Source of the DNA: JAEXOD01 sp963667875
GTDB taxonomy: Bacteria > Bacteroidota > Ignavibacteria > Ignavibacteriales > Melioribacteraceae
Assembly (NCBI GenBank): GCA_963667875.2
Contig: CAXXGC010000005.1
Coordinates: 248,001 to 312,000, forward strand
DNA: 64,000 nucleotides
Reading direction: 5' to 3'
Positions 1 through 9,288 of this stretch are shown in pieces; the first letter of the stretch is position 1, and each line of letters starts with the position of its first letter. Position numbers and translations under genes: made by a program. Under the pieces are notes generated by a model. That model had not been told where the DNA came from, searched no databases, and saw only the letters and a list, made by a program, of their open reading frames with translations.

Positions 1-55
1 GCACCAAATCGCCAACAAACAATATTAATATTATTAATAAACTTATTTTTTTCAT
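1..55 (-). CDS. Start of a truncated gene, probable signal peptide
   Basis: An ATG at 55 opens 18 codons leftwards that run off the window edge. The residues are a short basic start (MKKIS) followed by Leu, Ile, Val and Phe, which looks like the start of a signal peptide or first membrane helix. No function can be given. A hairpin repeat lies directly upstream, and only a weak ribosome-binding sequence (TAGGG) precedes the ATG. The call rests on the signal-like composition alone. Confidence 0.45.
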   Translation of the reverse strand, partial: MKKISLLIILILFVGDLV

Positions 56-60
56 ATTAT

Positions 61-90
61 CCCTACAATAATTTCACCCTTTCAGGGTTA
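61..90 (-). repeat. Single hairpin repeat unit (CCCTGAAAGGG type)
   Basis: On the minus strand this reads CCCTGAAAGGG followed by TGAAATTATTGTAGGG. The same layout, a CCC-GAA-GGG hairpin followed by TGAAATNATTGTAGGG, recurs on the minus strand at about 12144-12173. Related ATTGTAGCAAAA modules lie at 11950-12020, 12600-12645 and 49497-49535. It sits in the leader of the truncated gene at the left edge. Confidence 0.6.
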
Positions 91-161
91 TTATTTATTT
101 TATCATTTAATTCTACAATCTTTACGAATGTATTCCGTCAGCATAGATTTTAATTCACAAT

Positions 162-530
162 TCATAATTGTTTAGTTCCAATTTGATTTTTAGTCGAAAT
201 TATTATTGAAGTTATTATTTTGTTTAATTCAATAATATCCTGATTTATTGATTCAAATTGTTTTATTTCCAAATAACCGGATTGAAATAATAATTCAATC
301 CAATAATCGGTTTCATTTGCTTCTTTTTGCGCTATTGCCAATTTATGAATAAAATCCAATTTACTTTCCGCGTGTTCCGATTCTCTAACCAAGGCACCTA
401 TTGCTGTACCGCTTCTTAATACTTGTTTGCTTAAAACAAATTCCTTTTTCTCGTCTTGCATATATTGAAATAATTTAATTATCCTCAACGCAAAATTAAA
501 TGATTTTTGTTTTATTACATTTTCTTTCAT
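162..530 (-). CDS. Four-helix-bundle protein (S23/TIGR02436-type)
   Basis: This 122-residue, mostly helical protein resembles the free-standing four-helix-bundle family once called the 23S rRNA intervening-sequence protein. Visible family features are an N-terminal segment ending in FALRIIKLF, the central SGTAIGALVRESEHAESKLDF stretch (residues about 41-60), and a helix with AQKEANETDYWIELL. The length is typical. Members are common in Bacteroidota and Ignavibacteria; the molecular function is not settled. It stands apart from the next gene by a short tandem repeat. The ATG at 530 is the only good start. Confidence 0.8.
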   Translation of the reverse strand: MKENVIKQKSFNFALRIIKLFQYMQDEKKEFVLSKQVLRSGTAIGALVRESEHAESKLDFIHKLAIAQKEANETDYWIELLFQSGYLEIKQFESINQDIIELNKIITSIIISTKNQIGTKQL

Positions 531-558
531 AATTAATATTGTATATTTAATAATTTTG

Positions 559-593
559 ATAATTCATAATTCATAATTCATAATTCATAATTG
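559..593. repeat. 7-bp tandem repeat, five units
   Basis: The unit ATAATTC is repeated four times with a fifth copy ending in G, filling most of the 65-bp gap between the four-helix-bundle gene and the stop of the FN3/FGE-like gene. Similar single units occur near 152-168. It is a slippage-prone simple repeat with no visible regulatory role. Confidence 0.8.
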
Positions 594-595
594 CT

Positions 596-3031
596 TTACC
601 TATAAACGCACCTAAAACCAACATTTAAGAACTTATTATCAGGTATATCATTAAATCTTGCTGATACCCTGCAATTATAAGCACTGCTATTATATGCCCC
701 ACCTCTATTAACTCTATTTGTCCCAGAAGTTGGCCCTTGAGGGTTGGTTGCGGAACTATAACCATAATAATCCTCAGCGTAATAATCGTTGCACCACTCG
801 TTTACATTTCCGGTCATATCAAAAATACCAATTAAATTAGCTGTTTTCGTTTTAACTTCACGGGTTTTAGTTCCTGCATTGGTAGTATACCATGCAAAGT
901 TACCAAGTAAAGTAGGTTCGTCAGTCCCTGAATAACGAGTTACGGTTCCTTTGCTTCGAGCTGCATATTCCCATTCTGCTTCAGTAGGTAAGGTAACGGT
1001 TTTCCCGATTTTAGTGCTTAACCAAGTACAATATGCTTTTGCGTCATCCCAGCTTACATTTATTACAGGTCTTTTTGCTCTTCCCCAGCCCGGATCTGTT
1101 GGTTTGGATCTGCCGGTTTCATCGCAAAACGAATCATACTGTTCAAATGTTACTTCGGTTTTACCCATATAAAAACCGGTTATTGTAACATTATGTAAAG
1201 GTTTTTCATCGGTCAACCCTTCATTAAACTGATCACCCATACTAAATGTACCACCTTCAACAAATATAAATTCCGGGATCACATATCCGGCTGTAATTGA
1301 AGTTGTAAATACCGAATAATTGTAATCGCTTTTGGCTCTTATCTTAAAATAAAATACCTGTCCATAAGTATATGTTCCTGATATATCAGTACTTGTAATA
1401 TTTGCCCCTACTGATTTATATAACGTATAATTTGTTCCATCATCACTATTGTATATTTCAAACCCGGTCTCAAAACTTGAGTTATCTGTCCATTCAAAAC
1501 TAGCCAAAACATCTGTAAATGTTGTAACCTTAAAATTACTAGGCGCGTTAAATAACAGAGTTTGTGCTGCAATATTTGAATATTGGGAATAATTAAAATT
1601 CGATTTTGCTCTTATCCTATATTTGTAATTTACTCCGGTTGTGTGTATTTCGGAAATATCAGCAGAAAGAATATTTGGCCCAACAGTTTTGACTAAAAAA
1701 TAAGCACCCGAATTTTCACTTTTTTCAATTTCAAACCCGGTCTCAAAATCCGAATTGTCAGACCAAGTTAAACTTATGTTTGTTTCACTAAAATCGGATA
1801 TCATTAATGAAGTTGGTGCTGCAAAAGGCAAGCTACTAGCCACGGCTATATTCGAATAAGAAGAATAATTTATATTGGTTTTGGCTCTTACTCTAAACGA
1901 ATACTGTTTAGTTGTTAAATATGTACCGTCAATTGAGGCTGTATTTACATTAGCTCCAACAGACTTAACTAATGTGTAATTTGTACCGTTTTCACTTTTT
2001 TCAATCTCGTAACCCGTTTCATAACTACTGTTATCCACCCAACTCAAGGATACCCGAGTTTCCGAATAATTTGTTATTTGCAGATTAGTTGGAGCGTTAA
2101 ACTGAATTACGGAATTTACTGCATTAGAATAACCGGAGTTATTTACTTTTGATTTAGCTTTAATTCTAAAATAATATGTTTTGTCAACTAAATATACACC
2201 TTGTACATGCGCAGTAACAGAATTTGCGGCTACAGTTTTTACTTCGCTAAAAGTTCCACCCTCAATACTTTGCTCAATTACAAATCCATTTTCATAAGTG
2301 CTGTTATCGCTCCAGGTTAATACAGCTTCGCTTTCAACAAAATTAGTAATCTGTAAATTTGTTGGATTATTAAACACAACCGTTTTACTAATAGAATTTG
2401 TATAACTTGATGAATTTTTTGGTGACTTTGCCTGTATCCTGAAAATATAACCAACCCCAAGGTTATATTCTCCTTCAACCACAGTTGAAGTAGTGTTGGC
2501 CGGAACTGTTTTTACCAAAGTAAAATCTGTTCCGTTTGAACTTTTTTCAATTAAAAATTCACTTTCAAAATCACTATTGTCCACCCATGACAAAACCGCG
2601 GAAGTATCAGTATCAAAAACAACATTTAAGGTTGTTGGTTTTAATACTAATTTCCTTTGAAATGTAGCTGCAAAGCCGGTTTTATTATCACTGTACGAAA
2701 GCCCTATTCTAAAAGTATAGGTAGTATCTGGATGAAACCACATACTTATATCCGATTCATTTCCTTCCACGGTATCTAAGGCTGCTACAGTAAAATTAGT
2801 ACCATTAAAACTCGATTCGTATTGGACTATTTTTTTTGTCCCAATAGGAAGCTTTTCAGTATCTACCCAGCTAACTTTTAAGCCATCTTCATTAAACGAA
2901 ATAACATTTAAGTTATTAGGATTTGAGGGCGTCACATTAGGATCAACCGGATTTTGATAATCATAATCCTTGCATGAATAACTTACAAGAACAATTAAAA
3001 ACATAAATAACGTAATTAGTTTATTTTTCAT
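596..3031 (-). CDS. Secreted lipoprotein: six FN3-like repeats plus FGE/SUMF1-like domain
   Basis: 811 residues. The N-terminus is a lipoprotein signal ending VSYSC (Cys20). Six fibronectin-III-like modules of about 90 residues follow (roughly 35-585), recognisable by repeated PTNLQITNF and LTWSDNS motifs. The C-terminal 220 residues are an FGE-sulfatase/SUMF1-like domain (FVEGGTFSMGD, KTEVTFEQY, LPTEAEWEYAAR, GNVNEWCNDYY, VGFRCVYR). In true formylglycine-generating enzyme two cysteines near the C-terminus carry the chemistry; here the region reads GGAYNSSAYNC, so only the second appears kept. A binding or surface role is therefore more likely than sulfatase activation (inference). It is 4 bp downstream of the next gene and probably co-transcribed. 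Confidence 0.85.
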   Translation of the reverse strand: MKNKLITLFMFLIVLVSYSCKDYDYQNPVDPNVTPSNPNNLNVISFNEDGLKVSWVDTEKLPIGTKKIVQYESSFNGTNFTVAALDTVEGNESDISMWFHPDTTYTFRIGLSYSDNKTGFAATFQRKLVLKPTTLNVVFDTDTSAVLSWVDNSDFESEFLIEKSSNGTDFTLVKTVPANTTSTVVEGEYNLGVGYIFRIQAKSPKNSSSYTNSISKTVVFNNPTNLQITNFVESEAVLTWSDNSTYENGFVIEQSIEGGTFSEVKTVAANSVTAHVQGVYLVDKTYYFRIKAKSKVNNSGYSNAVNSVIQFNAPTNLQITNYSETRVSLSWVDNSSYETGYEIEKSENGTNYTLVKSVGANVNTASIDGTYLTTKQYSFRVRAKTNINYSSYSNIAVASSLPFAAPTSLMISDFSETNISLTWSDNSDFETGFEIEKSENSGAYFLVKTVGPNILSADISEIHTTGVNYKYRIRAKSNFNYSQYSNIAAQTLLFNAPSNFKVTTFTDVLASFEWTDNSSFETGFEIYNSDDGTNYTLYKSVGANITSTDISGTYTYGQVFYFKIRAKSDYNYSVFTTSITAGYVIPEFIFVEGGTFSMGDQFNEGLTDEKPLHNVTITGFYMGKTEVTFEQYDSFCDETGRSKPTDPGWGRAKRPVINVSWDDAKAYCTWLSTKIGKTVTLPTEAEWEYAARSKGTVTRYSGTDEPTLLGNFAWYTTNAGTKTREVKTKTANLIGIFDMTGNVNEWCNDYYAEDYYGYSSATNPQGPTSGTNRVNRGGAYNSSAYNCRVSARFNDIPDNKFLNVGFRCVYR

Positions 3032-3035
3032 AATA

Positions 3036-4313
3036 TTACCTTAATATTTCAAACCATAGTATTTTTTTGCCGGTGTAATCTTGTAAAGAAGTATTTTTAT
3101 TGCTTATGTAATCATAACACTTGCCGTTAACGTGTTTTATTAAACCAAAAATCACATTATTATCCACAACTACTGCATATAAATTATTTAACGATTCAAA
3201 ATCTCTTGCATAACCTGTAACAATTGATCCTTTTTTTTCAAAAGTGTGCATTTGGGCCAAAAAAGGTTCTAATTCGTTAAGTTTTAATAAAAGTGAATTT
3301 ATTACGTCAGGTATTTTTGTATCTTTAATAGAATCCATTTCGGTAATTTCGCTTGGTATTTCAACAGGTTTATCTTCCACTATATTTTCGTTTTTATCAA
3401 CTACCTGAACTTCATTTTTAATTTCACATTTAATTCGTAAACTTAATATTTGTGCCTTATAATAATTGTGAACCGTCCTTAACAAATCGTCCATTTGATC
3501 TTCAGCAGCAATTTCGGGCGTAACAATAAACTCTTTATTATCTTTAATATTGTTATCATTAAAATAAAAATCTAATATGGTTTCACCATTTTTAACATCA
3601 CCTAACATTTCCCCAATACCGTCAAAATAGGAATAACTAAATTCTTCAACCTGTTTATTAAAAAAACTTACTTCATATTTCCAAGTAATATTTTCACTCT
3701 CAATTTTTTTGACAGGTTTAAATTTAATTTTAGTAATAATATAATCAATAGCCTGTAATGCCGTTTGTGCTATAGAAGTTGTTGTAATTGGGGGTTTACT
3801 ATTATCATACTTAAATGTAAATTTCATTGAATCGGGAGTAACCATACTTAATAGATATGCCCAATAGTAATTCTTCAGTACAACACCTAAATTAATTGTA
3901 TTTTTGTTTGTTGATAATTCTAGTTCGGCTTGATCTAAACAGCCCATAATAATATCAATTCTTTGCTTAAAAATCTGTGCTACCACCTGTTTTTTTACAA
4001 ATTTCGTAATCTTAAATCTAGTTGAATTAATTTGTTCCACTTTTTCATCAACATCACGCAGGATTATAACGGAATTAGAAATTGTTTTAACATTTGTTGA
4101 ATCAATAATTTCAGTATTATTTTCGCGTAAATTTCTTTCCATGTTAGAGGTTACAAAAACTTGAATCTTCTGAATTAGATTTGTCATGGCGGAATTTCGA
4201 GCAGCATCTAAGGAGTTCCCCTCTGCAATTCCAACATAATAATCATTTTCGACCTGACTATACATAGTACAAAAAAATAACAGATTTAATAATATTATTT
4301 GTATTTTTTTCAT
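3036..4313 (-). CDS. Secreted protein with LPP20-like N-terminal region, function unknown
   Basis: 425 residues with an N-terminal signal peptide (hydrophobic run ending near CTMYSQ). Residues about 25-120 (VGIAEGNSLDAARNSAMTNL and the following region) resemble the LPP20-like fold, in which an 'A...G...A...A...L' helix precedes beta strands. The rest is not recognised. It directly precedes the FN3/FGE-like lipoprotein gene with a 4-bp gap, so the two are likely one leftward operon exported to the envelope. The family assignment is tentative; the coding call is firm. Confidence 0.7.
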   Translation of the reverse strand: MKKIQIILLNLLFFCTMYSQVENDYYVGIAEGNSLDAARNSAMTNLIQKIQVFVTSNMERNLRENNTEIIDSTNVKTISNSVIILRDVDEKVEQINSTRFKITKFVKKQVVAQIFKQRIDIIMGCLDQAELELSTNKNTINLGVVLKNYYWAYLLSMVTPDSMKFTFKYDNSKPPITTTSIAQTALQAIDYIITKIKFKPVKKIESENITWKYEVSFFNKQVEEFSYSYFDGIGEMLGDVKNGETILDFYFNDNNIKDNKEFIVTPEIAAEDQMDDLLRTVHNYYKAQILSLRIKCEIKNEVQVVDKNENIVEDKPVEIPSEITEMDSIKDTKIPDVINSLLLKLNELEPFLAQMHTFEKKGSIVTGYARDFESLNNLYAVVVDNNVIFGLIKHVNGKCYDYISNKNTSLQDYTGKKILWFEILR

Positions 4314-4506
4314 AGTTACATTTCTTTTATTTTTTCAAATTCTGTTGGGGATTTAATTTTTTAATTCTAAGTAAATATTAAATATTTCCCTCTTCAAAGT
4401 CAATTGCTAATTAAAGCATAATCAAATAATTGTGATTAACATCATACAAATTATGAGATCTGTATCACATAAAAAAATTATTTATTCATTTTTATTGATT
4501 TTTATT

Positions 4507-5721
4507 TTAAATAACTGAAAACCACAAAATACCCCACAATAAAGAAAACACTGCTATTGGCAGCCCGGCTTTTAGATATTCGGTAAAGGAAAGATTTACA
4601 CCTCTTTTTTTTGCAGCCTCTGCAACAATTAAGTTTGCAACCGAACCAAGTAAAGTTACATTTCCGGCTAATGTGCTTGACATAGCAAGTACTAACCAAG
4701 CTTTATGCGGATCATAAAAACTTGGAATTATAGGTAAATACAACAATACTGCCGGGAAATTAGAAATCAAATTGCTTAAAACCACAGAAACCAAAGTTAA
4801 ACTTGCTGCACTTTCTTCCGAAAAGGGTTTTAAAATATTAAAAAACACATGACTTAACCCCGTGTAACCAATTGCACCTGTAACAATAAATAATCCACTA
4901 AAAAAAACCAGCAAACTCCAATCAATTTCTCTGAATACTCTATGCGGTTTTAATCTTCTTGTTGTTAATAATGAAGAAGCACCTATTAGCGCAGCAAGAG
5001 GAATAGGAACTCCGGCAAAAAATAAAACTATCATAACTGTTGTTATTATTATACTTTTTACTAATAGTGGTTTAAAAACTGTTGGGATTGTGTTTATCTT
5101 TTCGGAAAAGACTTGTTTTTTAAATTCACTTTTATAAATTAGAACAATAATAACCCAAACAAAAAATAGACCTACTGCAGCAACCGGCAGCTGCATATAA
5201 ATAAATTCATAAAATGATATTTTTGATGCAATTCCAATTAGCATATTTTGTGGATTTCCTATTATTGTTGCCGAAGAACCAATGTTAGAAGCAGTAGCAA
5301 GCCCCATTAAATATGGAATTGGGTTTCGTTTTAATGTGATAGTAATTTCCAAAATAAGCGGAGTAAACATAATACAAATTGTATCATTTAGAAATAACGC
5401 AGCTAGAAATCCGGCAAAGAATACAATTAACGCTAATAATTGTTTTGGCGTTTTTGCCCAATTGCCAACTTTAACCGCAACAATCTGAAAAAACCCGGCC
5501 AAACTTAAATTTACATTAATAACCATCATGGAAAATAATAAAACAATTGTATCCAAATCAATAGACAAGTAGGCCTGTTTTAAAGGGATAGCTCCAATAC
5601 AAATTAATACTACTGCGCCTACCAAAGCAATAGTGGCCCTATTCATTTTTAATATAGGGTAATGCCCTATTGCTATTCCTAAAAGAATAATTATTATAAT
5701 TATTAAATAAACCCAGTTCAT
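4507..5721 (-). CDS. ArsB/NhaD/SLC13-type ion permease
   Basis: 404 residues, almost all hydrophobic, with about ten membrane segments. The sequence ATASNIGSSATIIGNPQNML near residue 145-165 matches the signature loop of the ion transporter superfamily (ArsB, CitM, NhaD), and a second re-entrant loop lies near SSTLAGNVTLLGSVANLIV (about 350-368), as expected for an inverted-repeat transporter. The substrate (organic acid, sulfate, arsenite or Na+/H+) cannot be told. The start ATG at 5721 has AAAGGA a few bases upstream. No functional link to its neighbours is seen. Confidence 0.8.
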   Translation of the reverse strand: MNWVYLIIIIIILLGIAIGHYPILKMNRATIALVGAVVLICIGAIPLKQAYLSIDLDTIVLLFSMMVINVNLSLAGFFQIVAVKVGNWAKTPKQLLALIVFFAGFLAALFLNDTICIMFTPLILEITITLKRNPIPYLMGLATASNIGSSATIIGNPQNMLIGIASKISFYEFIYMQLPVAAVGLFFVWVIIVLIYKSEFKKQVFSEKINTIPTVFKPLLVKSIIITTVMIVLFFAGVPIPLAALIGASSLLTTRRLKPHRVFREIDWSLLVFFSGLFIVTGAIGYTGLSHVFFNILKPFSEESAASLTLVSVVLSNLISNFPAVLLYLPIIPSFYDPHKAWLVLAMSSTLAGNVTLLGSVANLIVAEAAKKRGVNLSFTEYLKAGLPIAVFSLLWGILWFSVI

Positions 5722-5811
5722 TAAATCCTTTGACTTATACGATTTTTCTTTTCTACCAAAATTTTAAACTAATATTTATTTTCAACAACGCGCCAATTTG
5801 TTGTGACTTAT

Positions 5812-8388
5812 TTAAATATAAAAAACAACTATAAAAGTAGTTCCTTCCCCTTTTGTACTTGTCACTTTAATCTCCGCACCAATTTTTTCAATTAATAACT
5901 TTGTTAATGCTAAGCCTAATCCTATTCCATCATACGATCTTGTATATCCATTTTCTTCTTGCGTATATGGTTCAAATAATTCCGCTATATATTCTTCCGA
6001 GATACCTATTCCTGAATCACGAACTTCAAATTCTATTTTATTTTCTTCCGGTTTGGAAAGTAAAACTTTTACAAACCCGTTATCAGTAAACTTTATAGCA
6101 TTATCAATAATATTTGAAAAAATTTGATAAAGACAATATGAATCAGACTCATAATCTATCCGGCCACTATTATTTTCGTAAATCAAGTCTATTATTTTAT
6201 TGTTTGCAATAAGTTTATATTCTCTGACAACACCTTCAACTATTGCACTTAATTCCACAGGTTTAACCGCTATAGGAAAATCTTCAACTTTAAATCGCGA
6301 ATAATTTATAATTAATTCTGTTGTCCTAATTATTCTTTTACTCGATCTATCGATAGACGAAAAATAGTCTTCCTCTTCATTTGTAATTAAGTCCGCAAAA
6401 ACATCTTTAATAATTGAAGTCATTCCAAGAATACCATTAATTGGAGTCCGTATTTCGTGCGAAACATTAGCAATAAAATTGTCTTTCAAAATGTTTGCTT
6501 TTTCTGCTTTTTCTTTAGCCAGTTTAAGACCAAATTCCAAATTTTTAATTAGTGTAATGTCATCCTTAAATGCAATATAATTTATTATTTTTCCGTCATC
6601 GTTTTTTATTGAGGAGATCGAAGCGTATTCCCAATATAAATCACCGTTTTTTTTACGATTATATAATTCCCCATGCCATTCTTTGCCTGACGAGATGGTT
6701 TTCCATAATTCGCGATATGTAGCATTGGATACAAAACCGGATTTAAAAATGTTGGGACGACTGCCTATCAATTCATCGGCCGGATAACCCGTCATTTCCG
6801 TTGTTTTAATATTAACATATTCAATTATTCCATTCAAATCCGTAATAATAATTGAAACCGGGCTGTGAACAATTGCTTGATTAAGTTTAAGTATTTCAAT
6901 TTCATGTTTTTTTCTTAATGTCATATCTCTTGCAACACCAATCAAAGCAAAAGGAACATTACTTGAATCATAAATTGCCGTAGTTGAAAGAAATACAGGA
7001 ATTTTTGTCCCATCTTTTTTTACATTAATCAATTCGCTTTTCCAGCCGCCGTTTAATGTTTCCTTAAGTATTTTATCATTTATATTCTTTGGATTTTTAC
7101 CTGAACTGACAATTGAGATATTTTTGCCAATCAATTCATTTTCCGTATATCCATAAGTTTTCAAAAACGATTTATTTACAAAAATCAGGTTCCCTTCCAT
7201 GTCAGTAATTGTCACACATTCATTTATACTTTTAAGTGCGTTGGCTAATAAAGTATTTTGATGTTCATATTTCCTTTCGGCTGAAATATCTCGGCCAATT
7301 CCAACTATACCGGTTTTTTTATCGTCCGAAATATTAAATGGATATTTTGAAATAAGCATCCATTTATCTTCACCACTGGGCAATATTTTATGCGCTTCAA
7401 AATTTATTAACGGCACACCGGATGAGATCACTTCCAAATCCTGGTTTTTATATTTTTCCGCAATCGCTTTATTAAGGAAATCAAATTCGGTTTTCCCAAT
7501 TACATCCTCCTGCTTTACGGCACCAAGAGCTTTTAAATGAGCAATATTATTAATTAAAAATTTTCCATTAGAATCCTTTAAATAAATTCTATCCGGAATA
7601 ATATTAATAATCATTTTTAACATTTCTTCATTTTGTCTAAGTATTTCTTGAGTATTTTTGCGTTCGGTTATGTCCCTCGAAATGGCATGGAATCCGGTAA
7701 TCTCACCATTTTTTTTTATTAAATTTACATTTTGTCCTATCCATAACTTTTCCCCATTCTTTTTAACAATTGGGGTTTCCAAATAAGTGGAAGGATTTTT
7801 TGTTATATACTGCCTAAAATAGTGCAGTTTTAATCTATTAACATATTCGGGATGAATTACATTAAAAACCGAAAGTTTTAAGAATTCCTCTTCTGTATAT
7901 CCCAGTAATTTTAATGTTGCGCAGTTAACATGCAAAAAATTACCATTTTTATCAGTCATATAGATGATATCAGATGCATACTCTAACGATTCTCTATATA
8001 ATATTTCGGATTCTGTTGGTAATGGTAAATTATTTTGTTTATTAGCCGGATTATTTATTGATACTAAATACCCAATAATTTTATCTTCATTTTTTATGCT
8101 TTCAACCGAAGTTAAAAATTGTTCGTTATTCTTGTTTATACAATAAATTTCATGTTGTTCAAAAACTTCAGTAAAAGTAGTTTCATTAAATAACACCTCT
8201 TTTTGGTTAGAGATAAATTTAAATAATTTATTTATCGAAACGCCTTGGGATTTAGAGTATTCGTGAAAAGCGAATTGAAAAGCGGCAATATTAATTTGCT
8301 GTATAATTCCTTTCAAATCGGTTATTATTATGCCATCATTTAATTTATGAATAATAAGTGATAAAGATTGAATTAAAAGGTTATACAT
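5812..8388 (-). CDS. Soluble multi-PAS sensor histidine kinase
   Basis: 858 residues with no membrane segment, so a cytoplasmic sensor. Five PAS-like units are visible, beginning near residues 15 (degenerate), 130, 255, 380 and 500; the last four carry typical NGNFLHVN or NGIIEYVN motifs. The HisKA domain has NVSHEIRTPINGILG (about 635-650) with the phosphoacceptor His. The ATPase domain has an N box (NIIDNAIKFTDNG), G1 (DSGIGISEEY) and G2 (GIGLGLAL). There is no receiver domain, so it must pass phosphate to a separate regulator. It is divergent from fliW across a 511-bp gap, which may hold a sigma-28-like site. The signal is unknown. Confidence 0.9.
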   Translation of the reverse strand: MYNLLIQSLSLIIHKLNDGIIITDLKGIIQQINIAAFQFAFHEYSKSQGVSINKLFKFISNQKEVLFNETTFTEVFEQHEIYCINKNNEQFLTSVESIKNEDKIIGYLVSINNPANKQNNLPLPTESEILYRESLEYASDIIYMTDKNGNFLHVNCATLKLLGYTEEEFLKLSVFNVIHPEYVNRLKLHYFRQYITKNPSTYLETPIVKKNGEKLWIGQNVNLIKKNGEITGFHAISRDITERKNTQEILRQNEEMLKMIINIIPDRIYLKDSNGKFLINNIAHLKALGAVKQEDVIGKTEFDFLNKAIAEKYKNQDLEVISSGVPLINFEAHKILPSGEDKWMLISKYPFNISDDKKTGIVGIGRDISAERKYEHQNTLLANALKSINECVTITDMEGNLIFVNKSFLKTYGYTENELIGKNISIVSSGKNPKNINDKILKETLNGGWKSELINVKKDGTKIPVFLSTTAIYDSSNVPFALIGVARDMTLRKKHEIEILKLNQAIVHSPVSIIITDLNGIIEYVNIKTTEMTGYPADELIGSRPNIFKSGFVSNATYRELWKTISSGKEWHGELYNRKKNGDLYWEYASISSIKNDDGKIINYIAFKDDITLIKNLEFGLKLAKEKAEKANILKDNFIANVSHEIRTPINGILGMTSIIKDVFADLITNEEEDYFSSIDRSSKRIIRTTELIINYSRFKVEDFPIAVKPVELSAIVEGVVREYKLIANNKIIDLIYENNSGRIDYESDSYCLYQIFSNIIDNAIKFTDNGFVKVLLSKPEENKIEFEVRDSGIGISEEYIAELFEPYTQEENGYTRSYDGIGLGLALTKLLIEKIGAEIKVTSTKGEGTTFIVVFYI

Positions 8389-8529
8389 AGGCTGCTTTAT
8401 TAATATAATTTTTTATATTATTAAATAATAGATTTTAATTATTCAAAATAAACAAAATGTAATTAATAATTTACGAATATTTAAGCGAAAATCTTTGTTT
8501 TTAGAAATTATTAAATATAATTATAATTA

Positions 8530-8559
8530 TTATCGGCTTCATTTATGTTTTAAATTTTA
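8530..8559 (-). promoter_or_regulatory. Possible sigma-28-like promoter for the multi-PAS kinase
   Basis: The minus strand carries GCCGATAA (8537-8530), identical to the -10 element of enterobacterial flagellar sigma-28 promoters, and TAAAATTT (8559-8552), close to the -35 TAAAGTTT. The spacer is 14 rather than the usual 11, which weakens the call. It would place the start of transcription about 135 bp before the kinase ATG. fliA itself is encoded at 38508-39134. Confidence 0.25.
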
Positions 8560-8801
8560 ATTACAATTTTTCAAAATAAAATTCAATTTTACATTGTAAA
8601 AGTTATATTTTGGTAAATAAAATGCGACCAAGTTAAAACAACAAAAGATTTCTTATCTCTAATCCATACAGAAATTATTACAAAACAGCTGATAATTTGA
8701 TTGGGAAAATATAATTTTAAGTTTAAATATTATTTTTTTTTATTATTTACAAAAAAACTATTGTAAAATAACAAATTATTAGCTATTTTATTTCAAACTA
8801 T

Positions 8802-8831
8802 AAAATATAATCTTATTGAAGATTATATTTT
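8802..8831 (+). promoter_or_regulatory. 13-bp perfect stem-loop in the fliW leader
   Basis: AAAATATAATCTT (8802-8814) pairs fully with AAGATTATATTTT (8819-8831) around a four-base loop ATTG. It ends 68 bp before the fliW start. No extended U-run follows, so it is not a standard terminator; it may be a leader structure or an operator palindrome. Confidence 0.45.
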
Positions 8832-8899
8832 CATCAATTAAAGCAGGTAATAAAAGGATTTTAACCTAAATCTAAAACTTACATAAATAGGAGAATTAC

Positions 8900-9286
8900 A
8901 TGAAGATATCAAATGCACAATTTGGTGAAATGGAATTTAACGAAGATCAAATAATTAATTTTGAAGGCGGTCTCGCCGGTTTTGAAGACCACAAAAAGTT
9001 TTTGATGGTTCAACTGGATTTTGTTCTTTTTTACTGGTTGGTTTCAATTGATGAACCTGAAATAGTTTTCCCTTTAGTACCGGTTACTAGTTTTCTTGAA
9101 AACTTCCCAACTGAAATTAACACAAATCCTTTTGCATTAGTTACTTTTAATGCTGACCCAACAAAAATAACAGTTAATTTACGCGCTCCTCTTTATATTA
9201 ACACCGAAAAAAATCGCGGATATCAAAGACAACTGGAAAGATATAAAACAAATTATCCATTATTTGTTAAAACTGAAGACATTTAA
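8900..9286 (+). CDS. fliW: Flagellar assembly factor FliW, copy 1
   Basis: 128 residues, the full length of the family. The pattern is typical of FliW: FGEMEFNEDQIINFEGGLAGFED at the N-terminus, FYWLVSIDEPEIVFPLVPV in the middle, then ITVNLRAPLYINTEKNRGYQ near the end. FliW binds the translational regulator CsrA and flagellin in a partner-switching loop that matches flagellin synthesis to hook completion (known from Bacillus). This copy is alone on the plus strand, about 15 kb from csrA and from the second fliW. AGGAG precedes the ATG and a terminator follows the stop at once, so it is a single-gene transcript. Confidence 0.93.
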   Translation: MKISNAQFGEMEFNEDQIINFEGGLAGFEDHKKFLMVQLDFVLFYWLVSIDEPEIVFPLVPVTSFLENFPTEINTNPFALVTFNADPTKITVNLRAPLYINTEKNRGYQRQLERYKTNYPLFVKTEDI

Positions 9287-9288
9287 TA

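Larger units (their letters stand above)
8389..8899. other. Divergent intergenic region, kinase / fliW
   Basis: A 511-bp very AT-rich gap between two divergent genes, so it must carry promoters both ways. No open frame in it looks like a gene. Two things stand out: an exact GCCGATAA on the minus strand (8530-8537) and a perfect 13-bp stem (8802-8831) in the fliW leader. The last bases before fliW carry a clear ribosome-binding site, AGGAG, seven bases before the ATG at 8900. Confidence 0.7.

Noticed and set aside
8612..8625. GG-N10-GC on the plus strand as a sigma-54 promoter for fliW
   Set aside because: Only the bare GG/GC spacing fits; the TGGCAC and TTGC context is absent and it is about 275 bp from the start codon.
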